From Armigeres subalbatus (lineage: Eukaryota > Arthropoda > Insecta > Diptera > Culicidae), in the NCBI RefSeq assembly GCF_024139115.2, contig NC_085140.1:293909293-293973292 (forward strand): a stretch of 64,000 nt of DNA, in the 5' to 3' direction. Made by a program: the position numbers and the translations under genes. Shown in pieces: positions 51,688-63,941 of the stretch. The number at the start of each line of letters is the position of its first letter. Position 1 is the stretch's first letter. The notes under the pieces were generated by a model that made no database searches, had not been told where the DNA came from, and worked only from the letters and a program-made list of their open reading frames with translations.

Positions 51688-52045
51688 AGATCTATTCATA
51701 ATAAACCGTAAGAACATTTGAGGCTGACAGTAATTTTAATATAACTTCTAGTATTTTCATCATATGAAAAATGTTTTTATATGAAAATGTTTCCTAAAGC
51801 ATCAGGAAAAAAAAGAAGTGGTTGGATTTCATATAATTTGTTTCAAAAAATTTAAAAAAAATCAGAAAAGGTTTTTGAGTTAAAAATATTACTATAAAAA
51901 GTAAAAAAGTCAAAATTTCACCGATGAAATATTTTAATCAACTCAGATCCTTAAACTAGAGGTCAAAAACTATGATCTAACGGCTTAACATCCGAGGTGC
52001 ATTCACTTTGCATAATAGTTGCCTTTAAACATAGCGTGCAATTAC

Positions 52046-52740
52046 TTCCGCAGGATGCGAAACGACGAGAAACTGCCGCTAAAGATTGGAGTTTGTGTTC
52101 GAAGATGTTATGTCATAGTGGTAAAATGTTTTTCATTGCTTTTTTAATGTGAAGTGAAGCAAAAGGGGAATAATAAAGTATTTTATGTTGTGGTTGGGGT
52201 TAAGGGGAACTATTTTTGCAAAGGCATCAGATATTATTATTCATACTACATACATATATATTTGGCACGTATTTTTTCCAGAAAACGAATTAGTAGTGTT
52301 TGCACTGGCAAAAAATATATATAAAACCTACCTCGATTTTAATACAAAATTGTCACATAACATGTTTATAAACAATTGTTTTGGAAATAAATAGGAAACA
52401 ATATTTTCTACTAGTGAATCGTTATTTACAAATAAGAATTCCAAAAAGCATAATAAAAAGGAAGCTAAGGACATGTATACAAAATACTTGAAGATTTAAA
52501 AATTCCAGATAATTTAAAGATTCATGAAAAGTGTTAGCTCAACCGAATCGTTATCAATCATTCTCCAACCATCACGATTTTGCATGTACGCGTTTCATTT
52601 CCTTAATTAACAAAATAAGACGAAACATCGAACGGAAGGGGGAAATGGGACAAAATAGTCTCCTAATAGGGTAAGTGGTAGCTTGTGTAAAACATTAAAA
52701 ATCCTAAATTAATGATGTTGTGTGTGTTACTTCTAAACGA
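52046..52740. other. AT-rich sequence, nothing recognised
   Basis: No gene or repeat was seen. Confidence 0.35.
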
Positions 52741-52745
52741 TTTAC

Positions 52746-53038
52746 AATGATATGGAAATGCTAATATCATCTTCCAAACTTTGCCAGTGGAGATATATCA
52801 GCTTCCACACGGATATTCTTCCCTCCGCTTTCATACGGGAGCTTGGCAGAAGGAAGGTCGTGTGATATGTGCCATCACAAATATTGCCCTCCGCTCGCTT
52901 TCAAATTGACTTCTATAAAAACATTCTTCATGCCTGCCGTATCCTAACGGAACTATCAATTCTATACTTTCGCCTCTAATTCTATCATGACCATGTACGT
53001 CTAAGTTTGGAAGATGATATTAGCATTTCCATATCATT
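52746..53038. mobile_element. 293-bp MITE with perfect 36-bp inverted ends
   Basis: The arms 52746-52781 and 53003-53038 (AATGATATGGAAATGCTAAT and onward) are perfectly inverted. The interior is more GC-rich, with CTTCCCTCCGCTTTC and CCCTCCGCTCGCTTTC as near-repeats. A flanking duplication is not clear. Confidence 0.7.
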
Positions 53039-53189
53039 AAAAATCCTCCAAGTATAGACATGTGCTAAGTAATCTAAGTAATCCTTAAAAATCCTTTTCT
53101 TTGATATTCTTAACAATCGACACGAATTACTAAGGTTTTGATATCATTTAACCTGGTATTGAAAGGGATAATTTACGTTGCTTGTAGAA

Positions 53190-56100
53190 GTCTAATACAG
53201 CGAAATTTCCTTGGGAAATCCTTCAAAATTTCTTTGGAAAATTCCTTTGGAATTAAGATTACTTTTCCGGTGAAATTCGGAGTTTTTTTTTTCATGCAAA
53301 TTCAGAAATTGGAAAAACAGGAAACGTAGAGGAAATTCCCGTGGAAATTTTGTAGAAAAAAATCAAAGAAATTTCCGGAATTGTAAGGAAATTATGTGAA
53401 TAGAAATCGTGAGGAATTTTCGAGGAAATTCGGAGGAATTACACGAGAAAATTCAAAAGAATTTCCAGAGGAAATACGAAAAGATTTCCAGAAGATATTT
53501 TGAAGAATTTTCCAAGAAAATTTTGAGGAACTTCCATTGGAAACTCGATGGAAATTTCCGACGAAACACGATGGAAATTTCCGAAGAAACTCGATGGAAA
53601 TTCCCGAGGAAATTCGAAAGAATTTCCCAAGGATTTTGCTAAGGATAATGCTAAGGATTTTTACATGGAAATTCGAAGGAATTTCCCATGGAAATTCGAA
53701 GGAATTTACCATGGAAATTCGAAAGAATTTCCCAAGGAAATTCGGGAAAAAATTCGAAAGAATTTCTCAAGAAAATTCTAAAGAATTTCCTAAGAAAATT
53801 ACAAAAAATTTCCCAAGGAATTTCCAAAGAATTTCCCAAGAAAATTCCAAAGAATTTCCCAAGACAATTCTAAAGAATTTCCTGAGAAAATCACAAAGAA
53901 TTTCTCAAGGAAATTCCAAAGAATTTTCCAAGGAAATTCCAAAAAATTTCCTTAAGAAATTCCAAAGGATTTCCCAAGGAAATTCCAAAGAATTTGTTCA
54001 AGGATATTCCAATGAATTCTTCACGGAAATTCCAAAGAATTTCCCAAGGAAATTCCGAAGAATTTCCTAGAATTTTCCAAGGAAATTCGAAAAAAAATCC
54101 AAAAGTTCCCTAGAAAATTCGATAGAATGCCCCAAAAAATTCGAAAGAATTTCCCAAGGATATTTGAAGGAAATTCCCAAGTAAATCCGAAAGGCTTTCC
54201 CAAGGAAATTCGTAAGAATTTCCCAAGGAAATTCAAAAGAATTTCCCAAGGAAATTCGAAAAAAATTCCAACGGAAATTCGAAAATTTTTCCAAAGAAAA
54301 TTTGAAAGAATTTCCCAAGGAAATTGGAAAGAATTTCCCAAGAAAATTTGAAAGAATTTCCCAAGAAAATTCGAAAGAATTTCCCAAGTAAATCCGAAAG
54401 GCTTTCTAAAGGAAATTCGAAAGAATTTTCCAAGAAAATTCGAAAGAATTTTCCAAGAAAATTCGAAAGAATTTTCCAAGAAAATACGAAAGAAATTTCT
54501 GTGAAAATTCAAAGGAATTTCCCAAGAAAAATCAAAAGAATTTCTCAAGGAAATTCAAAAAAAATCCAGTGGGAATTCAAAAGAATTTCCAAAGAAAATT
54601 CAGAAGAATTTCACAAATTCGAAGGAATTTTCAAAGAAATTTCGAAGGAATTTTCCAAGAAAATTCGAAGGAATTTTCCAAGAAAATTCGAAGAAATTTC
54701 CCAATGAAATTCGAAGTAATTTCCTGAGGAAATTCTAAGTAAGAATTTCACTAAGAAATTCGAAGGAATTTCCCAAGAAAATTTGAAGAAATTTTCCAAG
54801 GAAATTCGAAAGAATTTCCCAGGAAAATCGAAGGAATTTCTCAGGAAATTCGAAGGAATTTCCCAGGAAATTTCCTTGAGAAATTTTTTTGAATTTCCTT
54901 GGGAAATTCCTTTGAATTCTCTTGGAAAATTCTTTCGAATTACCTTGGAAAATTCTTTCAAATTTTCTTGGAAAATTCTTTTGAATTTCCTTGGGAAATT
55001 CTTTCGAATTTCCTTGAGAAAGCCTTCTGGATTTACTTGGGAAATTCTTTCGAATTTTCTTGGGAAATTCTTTCCAATTTCCTTGGGAAATTTTCCAATT
55101 TCCTTGAGAAATTCTTTCGAATTTCCTTTGGAAAAATTTTCGAATTTCCGTTGGATTTTTTTTTTTGCAATTCCTTGGGAAATTCTTTCGAATTTGCTTG
55201 AGAAATTCTTTCGAATTTCCTTGGAAATTCTTTTGAATTTCCTTGGTAAAGCCTTCCGGATTTACTTGGGAAATTCTTTAGAATATCCTTGGGAAGTTCT
55301 TTGGAATTTACTTGAAAAATTCATTGGAACTTCCTTGAAAACATTTTTGGAATTTCCTTGGGAAATTCTTTGGAATTTCCTTGGGAAATTCTTTGGAATT
55401 TCCTTGGGAAATTGTTTGGAATTTCCCTGGAATTTTTTTTTGGAATTTCCTTGGGAAATTCTTTGTAATTTTCTTAGGAAATTCTTAAGAATTTTATTAG
55501 GAAATTCTTTGGAATTTTCTCGTGAAATTCTTTGGAAATTCCTTGTGAAATTCTTTCGAATTTCCTTGGGTAATTCTTTCGAATTTCCTTGGGAAATACT
55601 TTCGCATTTTCTTTCAAATTTTTTCCCGAATTTCCCAAGGAAATTCGATGGAATTTCCCAAGGAAATTCAATGGAATTTCCCAAGGAAATTCGATGGAAT
55701 TTCCCAAGGAAATTCGATGGAATTTCCCAATGAAATTCGATGGAATTTCCCAAGGAAATTCGATGGAATTTCCCAGGGAAATTCGATGGAATTTCCCAAG
55801 GAAATTCGATGGAATTTTCCAAGGAAATTCGATGGAATTTCTCAAGGAAATTCGATGGAATTTCCCAAGGAAATTCGATGGAATTCCTCAAGGAAATTCG
55901 ATGGAATTTCCCAAGGAAATTCGATGGAATTTCCCAAGGAAATTCGATGGAATTTCCCAAGGAAATTCGATGGAATTTCCCAAGGAAATTCGATGGAATT
56001 TCCCAAGGAAATTCGAAGGAATTTCCCAAGGAAATTCGAAGGAATTTCCCAAGGAAATTCGAAGGAATTTCCCAAGGAAATTCGAAGGAATTTCCCAAGG

Positions 56101-57830
56101 AAATTCGAAGGAATTTCCAAGCAAATTCGAAGGAATTTCCCAAGGAAATTCGAAGGAATTTCCCAAGGAAATTCGAAGGAATTTCCCAAGGAAATTCGAA
56201 GGAATTTCCCAAGGAAATTCGAAGGAATTTCCCAAGGAAATTTGAAGGAATTTCCCAAGGAAATTCGAAGGAATTTCCCAAGGAAATTCGAAGGAATTTC
56301 CCAAGGAAATTCGAAGGAATTTCCCAAGGAAATTCGAAGGAATTTCCCAAGAAAATTCGAAGGAATTTCCCAAGGAAATTCGAAGGAATTTCCCAAGGAA
56401 ATTCGAAGGAATTTCCCAAGGAAATTCGAAGGAATTTCCCAAGGAAATTCGAAGGAATTTCCCAAGGAAATTCGAAGGAATTTCCCAAGGAAATTCGAAG
56501 GAGTTTCCCAAGGAATTCGAAGGAATTTCCCAAGGAAATTCGAAGGAGTTTCCCAAGGAAATTCGAAAGAATTTCCCAAGGAAATTCAAAGGAATTTCCC
56601 AAGGAAATTCGAAGGAATTTACCAAGGAAGTTCGAAGGAATTTACCAAGGAAGTTCGAAGGAATTTCCCAAGGAAATTCGAAGGAATTTCCCAAGGAAAT
56701 TCGAAGGAATTTCCCAAGGAAATTCGAAGGAATTTCCCAAGGAAATTCGAAGGAATTTCCCAAGAAAATTCGAAGGATTTTCCCAAGGAAATTCGAAGGA
56801 ATTTCTCAAGGAAATTTGAAGGAATTTCCCAAGGAAATTTGAAGGAATTTTCCTAAGAAATTCGAAGGAATTTTCCGAAAATATTCAAAGGAATTTCCCG
56901 AGAAAATTCCAAGAAGCTTTCCAAGGAAAGTCAAGAAAAAATCTCAAGGAAATTCGAAGAAATTTTCCGAGGAAATTTGAATGAATTTCTCGAGGAATTC
57001 AAAAGAATTTCCCTAGAAAATTCGAACAAATTTTCCGAGGAAATTCAAAGTAATTTTCCGAGGAAGTTCATAGGAATTTTCCGAAGAAGTTAATAGGAAT
57101 TTTCCGGATAAAATTCGATGGAATTTTATGAAGAAATTCGAAAGATTGTCCCAATGAAATTCAAAGAGATTTCCAGAAGAAATTTAAAGAGATTTTTCAA
57201 GGAAATTCGGAGGAATTCCCAGAGGCAACTCGAAGGAATTTCCAGAGGAAATTCAAAGGAATTTCCCGAGGAAATTTGAAGGAATTTTCCGGATGAAATT
57301 CGAAGGTATTTCACGAAGAAATTCAAAGGAATTTTCCGAGAAAAGTCGAAAAGATTTTCTGAAGAAATTCGAAGGATTGTCCCAAGGAAATTCGAAGAGA
57401 TTTCCAGGAGAAATTAAAAGAGATTTTTCAAGGAAATTTGGAGGAATTTCCAGACTAAACTCAGAGGAATTTCCAGAGGAAACTCGAAGAAATTCCCAGA
57501 GGAAATTCAAAGGAAAGGAACTCGATAGAATCTCCCGGGGAAATTCGAATTACCTTCTCGAGAAAATTTGGAGGAAATACCCGAGGGAGCTCGAAGGATT
57601 TTCCGAGAAAATACGAAGGAAATTCAAAGAAACTTCTAGAGGAAATTAACAAGATTTTTACAAAGAGCATTTTCTCGACAAATTTCGGATTTACCGAGGA
57701 AATTCGAAGTTATTTACCGAGGAAACTCTAAGTAGTTTTCCGAGAAAATTCGAAAAAAACTTCCTTCGAAGTGCAATCGATTTTCTCAATTTCAAATCAA
57801 AATCTAAGGAATTTTTAAGGAAATTTAAAC
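53190..57830. repeat. Second giant dyad minisatellite (23-bp unit)
   Basis: The canonical unit is 23 bp: arm GAATTTCC, spacer CAA, complementary arm GGAAATTC, spacer GAAG. It is most regular at 55640-56870. Flanking parts are diverged, with GAGGAAATTC and CCGAGG variants up to 57830. No frame contains stops in good units, so spurious frames of up to 446 codons appear on both strands. 55640-56007 has spacer GATG and 56008-56870 has GAAG. From about 54870 to 55610 the spacers read in the complementary sense, so this block is inverted. Confidence 0.95.
54870..55610 (-). repeat. Inverted block inside the 53-58 kb array
   Basis: Here units read CCTTGGGAAATTCTTTCGAA on the plus strand, the reverse complement of the flanking orientation. 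Junctions are near 54865-54880 and 55605-55625. With either neighbour it forms a fold-back of 700 bp or more. Confidence 0.75.
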
Positions 57831-57889
57831 GAGTCCATCAATAAAATTTAGAGAAGCTTCCTGCAAATATTCCTCTGGAGCCCCCGGAC

Positions 57890-58740
57890 TTCTAAATTCC
57901 CGTTCAACCAGCTTTTCACAACTGCCAAACGATCCTTTGCTTTCTCCAAGTGGGAAATCTTCTGATTCAGAAATGCCGTCCAAACTCGCTTAACTCTTGT
58001 GTGCCCAAGCTCGTCGAGAAGGTGGTAAACTAGAAACAAACGGAAGATTTGGTTTCCAGCAGCATGCCTTTCACCCAAGGTATGAAGCGGGCTGCTATTT
58101 TGTTGGTCCAGGAGACGTCCTACCGGTCGCCTTCGAGGAGGAAACATACGCGGACCTTGTGTCCCTTTGACATATCGAAGGTGTTCAATAAGACGTGGAC
58201 GCCTTTTGTTCTTCAGCTGTTTATTGAGTGGGGATTTTTCGGCAACAACTTGGATTTCGTTCGGAATTTTCTCACTGGATCCTTTGAATTGCTCATTGGA
58301 AGTCAGGCTTTGAAGGCTTACCTGGAGGAAAACGGGCGTTCTCCAAGGTTCTGTCTTGGCAGTTACGCTTCTTCTCGTCGTTTGCTACTACCAAATATTT
58401 ATATTTTCATTTACGCCAACGATATTTTGTTGGTTGTCGTCAGTGATCCCCCGCACGGATGCGGATAAGAGCTCCATTCCGCCGTCAGCTATCCGGTCTT
58501 AGCATAAAGGTGCTTGGAGACTCGATTGACCGGGTCTTACCGTACGCCCGTATTTTAACGTGGTCAAGATCACCTGCAGAACTGGAGTGAATCTACGAAC
58601 CCCTCTGGCTATGGATTGGTTAGGTTATCATCGATCGTCGACTGCTCTACAGCGTGGAACGTTCCTGCATAATCATGTGCATGCCTTATACGAGCACATA
58701 TACGAGCGTCACTATTGAAAATAAAATGAAATGATCAGCA
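57890..58740 (+). pseudogene. Non-LTR reverse transcriptase relic
   Basis: Plus-strand frames give LETNGRFGFQQHAFHP near 58030, then VAFEEETYADLVSL near 58120. After a frameshift FDISKVFNKTWTPFVLQLFI and EWGFFGNN follow (58160-58250), then FLTGSFELLIGSQ, EENG and, after scrambling, FIYANDILLVV near 58410. The last corresponds to the YADD motif, here YAND. The tail may end with AAAATGAAATG near 58725. Clade not resolved (I/LOA-like groups are possible). At least four frame breaks. Confidence 0.6.
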
Positions 58741-58969
58741 CTATAATCAAACATAAGCTCACTGAGTGAGAGCCTAATACGTTACCACTTTATTATCTTC
58801 GTTTCTTAGAGCGGGATAATCGAAGTGCAACAGGTTAAGCTATTTGCATTGCCTTAGTATTTCATTGCATCTAGTCATCGACTGCTTGAGCGTTAGTTGC
58901 GTCGCACCGAGTGCTGTGTTTGGATTCTGTGACATGTAATTTTAAATCATCTAGCATTGATAAATAAAC

Positions 58970-59105
58970 GATTCATTACTATGTCTGAAACTCGATTTGT
59001 GAAATTACACAACATGTGAAATATTTAGTTCGAATCCACTTCCTTCGGTGAATTTTGATCCCGCGAAACCAGTACGCTAGATAGGTTCTTTCCTGTCTAA
59101 ACTAC
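58970..59105 (-). repeat. Decayed tRNA-headed SINE copy
   Basis: ACTATGTCTGAAACTCGATT, then ACACAACATGTGA, TATTTAGTTCG and CCTTCGGTG, follows the arm sequence of 43875-43960. The tRNA-like part is eroded. Confidence 0.5.
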
Positions 59106-59690
59106 GAAGCACCTCCATCGTCCTCCACAGCTCAGAAGTTTACTGATGAGACTGATTCTGAGACTATTCGGCCATTCGGGTACACTCAAGCGTACCTCGA
59201 TCATGAACTGCGTTCATGGCACCGCTAGTTCCGACATTATTGGGAGCTGCATAACCGTAGCCAATCGACACCCTTACGTTATACTCCTTTCTGAAGTTAC
59301 ATACGCTGCAAGTTAGCTATTCAACGTTACTTATCTCGCTGAGGACCGCTGAGTCTGATAATTTGCAATCTGTATGTTTGAAGTGTGAGTAATAATGAGT
59401 AGCGACCCTGGGACGTGGGCACCAAGAGGGCCACACCAGCAGCCTGGTTTGCTTTTAACTCCTCTCCTATAATCCTGATAATAAAACCTGCTAATTTGAA
59501 ATAGGATCATATATTAATCACTTCTGCTGTGAACAGAAACACAAGATGTGCTCATTTCCTGAAAATATATTATCCAATATAGGGCTCAAACCAACGCTTA
59601 GGGAATAATTTGAACAAAATCCTAAACAATTATTAGAAATGATCCCAAAAAAGTCATAACCATCTGGATTACTTTTACAAGCATCCCTTC
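59106..59690. other. Unique sequence, nothing recognised
   Basis: No convincing gene or repeat was seen. Confidence 0.3.
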
Positions 59691-60780
59691 ATGACCACTC
59701 CGGGAGTAGTGCAGTCTACTAGGTTAGGGATGGGACATTCCCCATACCCACATCCACACTCCTCGTCGGAGGCCCCACTCACACACCAGTTCGAAGTCCC
59801 GGGCACAATGAACGGAGCCGACGAAGCCAGCTGACATTTACTACGAAGTTGGAAAACTCTTCCGCGTAGTTCCCGTGCACTTAGTCAGTGTCGTAAAAAT
59901 CCGCCCTGGCAAGGGAATTATCAGTACATAAACTCTCCGTCAGCGGGTACATGGTTCTTCATCGCACACTCGCAAACGATACCTAAATAAACCATCATCG
60001 TAAATCAGTACACCCCGGAACGGTAGTGCAAGCAGTGCAACAAAATCATCCGGTGATGCTGCGCGGGAATGGAATCTCACCTTCCTGACCTCGCCACTCT
60101 GGAATCTTCATCCTTCAACCGTTCGACGTCGACGCACTCCGTCGGGTCGGAGGCGCGCGCGTTGCACCGCTTTTGCACTTTGGTACCTCCTCGGGTGGAG
60201 GATGGGGTTCCGTTGCTTGAATGCAGCTGCTTCGAAGCTACTGACGATGATTGAGATTATGTAAGAGTGCACAGTGCACAGATGAGGGAAAATTGGAGAA
60301 AGAACTCGGGAAGTGGAGGAATGTGATGTGCGGTGCATCTATCGTCCATCCTCCGAGTCCGTTCCGGCAAATGGCGCAGTATCTCTCCGCCACGTTCTCC
60401 AAACCGTGCCCCATGGAGGTGATGGCCCTGCTACTGGTGTGAGGTACATAAGCTGCATCCTTCCTCTATGTCACAACCATAGCTCTGCGCCATAGTTGGA
60501 TCCACGCGACTGCAGGCCGTTTTTCACCGTCGGAGTCGACGATGACGGCGGACGTTGCCGGGCGGGACCATCCCCACGCCGGAAGTATCTTACGTTTGCT
60601 GGATTGTCGCTCGCTCCTGGGATGAAAAATCGATACGATAATAATTATCGTCTGGTGCGCGACGACGAAATCGGGTGGCACCACGTTGGATCGGTGCATG
60701 CAATTCGGTTTGGTCAATCGGTCAAATCGAACGGATATATAGGGTTTGGATTGGGTCTGGCGTTGTAATCGGAGTGATTT
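59691..60780. other. Unique GC-richer island
   Basis: The sequence is complex, with several overlapping short frames on both strands (for example 60069-60254 and 60496-60768). None has a recognisable domain. It is a candidate host exon, promoter or conserved element region. Confidence 0.35.
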
Positions 60781-61430
60781 GAAAACAATTAAAATTTAAT
60801 TGAGGTCAGCAGCAGGTGGATGAACGATTCCGATGAACAGCAATCATTCGGTAGTAATAGCAGGATCGTACCACTGCATAGGAAATCGAATTATAGTTTG
60901 GCTGCAGTAGTAATTATAACTGAATGGGTTTCTGGTTTTAATGAAGCAAATCAATTTATCGGTTAGGAATTGGGAGCACTATCATTGCTTCAGATGATAT
61001 TGCATTATCAATGAATTCCGATACGTAGAATCATTATGTGGTAATTAATTGGAGCAATCGTCTGTCATTCAAAGCAATATGAATACAAAACCATCTCCAT
61101 TGTCTTCGTTAATAGAACTGCTAAACATACACTAAAAATAAAAACTACATAACATTACAGTTAACAATTTATAAAAAAATATTTTCAAATGCATATTTAG
61201 TGTGTTAGGTTCAAAGATTGTTTTGAATTCGTTTGCTTCTTTTGTTCTGTTGTCACTTGCTTAGAATATTCTAACGTATCTAAAATATCGGAGACACTTC
61301 ATAAGTGAACATATTTCACAGTATTTTCAAATTCTAATCGTCCAAAAATGATTTACCAATCAAGAAGTGCCTGTTTCAGTCAGAACAAGTAAAAAAACAT
61401 GCTCAAAAAAATCAACCGGATAAATAATTA
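60781..61430. other. AT-rich sequence, nothing recognised
   Basis: Contains several TAATTA-like cores but no gene or repeat. Confidence 0.3.
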
Positions 61431-61900
61431 GCCCTCATATCCTTCGCCGTCGACGTATTGACCATGCCAGAGCCACAAAACCACTCGCGTTTGAGCGAAT
61501 CAACCATCAACGAGCACCGATTGACTGACTAACCAAATGACTGACCGACCATTACCCCATTTCCGTCCAATTTCCTGTCTAGTCTCGATTTCATAAACAT
61601 CCTTACTGGCGCTGGCGGCTTCGTCGCCGCCAGGGACAGACTACTTGGAAATCGAATAGATTCCTTATCAAATGGCAATCACACAGCAGCATCGTCTTTC
61701 CGTGCGAACGCTGCCCAATGATGCCACGTGCCACCGAATAGCTCTGGTGGGCTGGTGGCGGACGTGACGGCTCGGATGGGAAGGAATAGAGGTGGAAAAC
61801 TCCTCAACGAGACAACATCATCGTTTCTCGGATGGTGATACGAATTATAAGCATTAACGCGCAAAAAAGACAGAGCAATAATACCGTCCTTTCTAGGAAT
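61431..61900. other. Small unique GC-richer island
   Basis: Non-repetitive with GGCGCTGGCGGC near 61610. Frames are short and unrecognised. Confidence 0.3.
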
Positions 61901-62402
61901 TCATTACCGTAGACCCAAAGTGACCGAAGTTATTGTTGTTGTCTTGGTTTGGCAAACAAAATTCGAAACCATTATGATGACGACAATTAGATTAAAATAC
62001 GGCACGAGTGAAAGGTTGTCTGTTTCACGTGATTGTAAGAAATATGTATGCCATTTAATAAGAGATTCACTTTCTGTTTGAACCCAATTTCATTTTCAAA
62101 GTCCATAGTGATCATCATTATCATTTTGAAAAGTCAGTCATTATTCAAAGCTTTAGTTCGAGAATATTAAATTCAACACAAAAACATAAAAAACAAATGC
62201 GTCAGAATCAGAAAATAACCGGCTTTCGCGTTTTTATCACACGAATATCAATAAATAGTCGATCAACACACCCGAAGATTTTTTTTAGCTGCAAAGATGA
62301 ACAAATAATTTTACGGTTGGTTGTAAACCTTTTTAATTTAATTTTCACTTAGGTACATACAAGCAGAGCAAAATCTATTTTTACAAAAATCCTCAAAAAC
62401 TA
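61901..62402. other. AT-rich sequence, nothing recognised
   Basis: No gene or structured repeat was seen. Confidence 0.3.
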
Positions 62403-62404
62403 TA

Positions 62405-62666
62405 CAGTTGCGAATCGCTGGTTGGGCCACGACCTCGGTCCAACTAACGAATTCGGTTTTTTAGTTGGGTCAACTGACAGCCATTTGAACACGTGTATTT
62501 CGACTTGAACATCACAAATGATGTCCAGTGACGCCCAATACCGTTTTCCGTGTTTACATTGAATTTAGACGTACGGTTGCTTTTTAGTTGGGCCATGGCC
62601 CAACCAGCGGAGGCCCAACTAAAAAGTGACCCAAGTATTAAAATCCCAACCAGCGAATCCCGACTG
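62405..62666. mobile_element. 262-bp TA-flanked MITE
   Basis: The inverted ends are CAGTTGCGAATCGCTGGTTG and, inward from the right, CAGTCGGGATTCGCTGGTTG. TA flanks both (62403-62404 and 62667-62668). Internal AGTTGGGYCA motifs repeat in both senses. Tc1/mariner-pogo-type by duplication. Confidence 0.75.
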
Positions 62667-62858
62667 TAAAAAATTGAAGTAACGAACTATAAACAACCCA
62701 CACACTTAAGGACAAGCCTCCCGGAATCCAAAACAAAATGCACTCGCGTTTTCAAGGGCACCCCATTCAAAACGGAAACCACGCACAGCTGTCCTTTTTA
62801 TTATCCCACGCATGCATTTCGAAGTAATTTTTTAGTACCGTAACCCTTTCAGGCCGTC

Positions 62859-62876
62859 GGGGTCATATATGACCCC
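62859..62876. repeat. 18-bp palindrome GGGGTCATATATGACCCC
   Basis: A perfect dyad in AT-rich DNA. It could be a protein site or part of an eroded transposon end. Confidence 0.6.
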
Positions 62877-63059
62877 AATAGAAAAATGACTGTATAAAAT
62901 CACACGATGGATAAAAGTGAACAGTGTCTTCAGCAAAATTGCTTGAAATTAACTCCCCTATCAGGGAAAAATATCAGACTTGGACGATTAAGGCCTTATG
63001 ACAACCCAGAACGTCATGAACACGATGGATTGTACTGTTTAAGAATAAGACTTTTATTC

Positions 63060-63940
63060 AAACTATTTTTACTCTCTCTTGGATTCCTGGGCTATCCAAA
63101 CTATCGTTGAGTTTAGGACTTGAAATCTACAGTTGCAAAAAAGCCTCTATTCGTCACTGACAATGGGTCAAATGGGGGTGAGAATGGGTAACTGTTTCAA
63201 CTACTTAGAATGTTTATAGAATAGATTGAATGCATCTGAGGGCAAGAAGACCAAAATATAAGAGACCTTTTTGAACGATGTTGCTCTGCGACCTCTAAAC
63301 ACCCACCCCCGATGGCGGTATTCAACAGTGTTCATTACATATTATGGAAGGTGAGAAAAACACCGCAAGGTAATTCTGGGATATTCCGGGCTATCCAAAC
63401 TATTCTTGAGTTCGGAACTTGAGATCTACATCTGCTTAGAAGCTTTTTTCGGTGTTCCAAGCTTCGATATGCATTCAATTATATCCATTACACCATTCAA
63501 TTATATCCTTTCACATCACGGGTATCGTAAGATAGTTTTGAGATATTTTGGTTCATCCAATCTGTCCTCGAGTTCAAGACTCGATATCTACAGCTGCTTA
63601 GAAACTCTTTTCAATACTCAAAGCTTTGATATGCATTAAATTATATCCATAATATTTTCTTAGGATCAACAGATATCGTAAAATAGTTTTGAGATATGCT
63701 GGGTAATCCAAAATATTCTAGAGATCGGGACTTGAGATCTAAACCTGCAATATTTTTTTTAGTACTCCAAGCTTCAATATGCATTTGATTGCATTCATTA
63801 CATCTTCTGGGAGGTCAACAGACATCATAAGATAGTTTTTGTATATTCTGGGTCATCCAAACTATCCTTGAGTTCGGGACTTGGGATCTGCAGCTGCAAG
63901 AAAATCATTTTTATGAACTCAAAGATTCAATATTTTTTTC
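63060..63940. repeat. Diverged 150-160-bp tandem repeat (about five units)
   Basis: The phrase CTGGG..ATCCAAACTAT..TTGAG, with downstream ACTTGAGATCTACA and CAAGCTTCRATATGCATT, recurs with anchors at 63096, 63395, 63557, 63708 and 63857. Spacings are 299 (probably two units, one lost), 162, 151 and 149 bp. Units are diverged and non-coding. Confidence 0.7.
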
Positions 63941-63941
63941 A

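Larger units (their letters stand above)
50228..52038. mobile_element. DNA transposon with about 310-bp inverted repeats
   Basis: The left arm (50228-50545) and right arm (about 51730-52038) match in inverted orientation over some 310 bp, starting CACGCTATGTTTAAAGGCAA on both sides. CAAT flanks both ends (50224-50227 and 52039-52042) and may be a 4-bp duplication. The interior contains a transposase-like relic (50974-51310) and a nested SINE (51422-51687). Superfamily unknown. Confidence 0.75.

Noticed and set aside
54783..56856. Open frames of 316-446 codons on both strands
   Set aside because: Same cause: the AT-rich 23-bp dyad unit has no stops in either strand. No start context, domain or codon bias.
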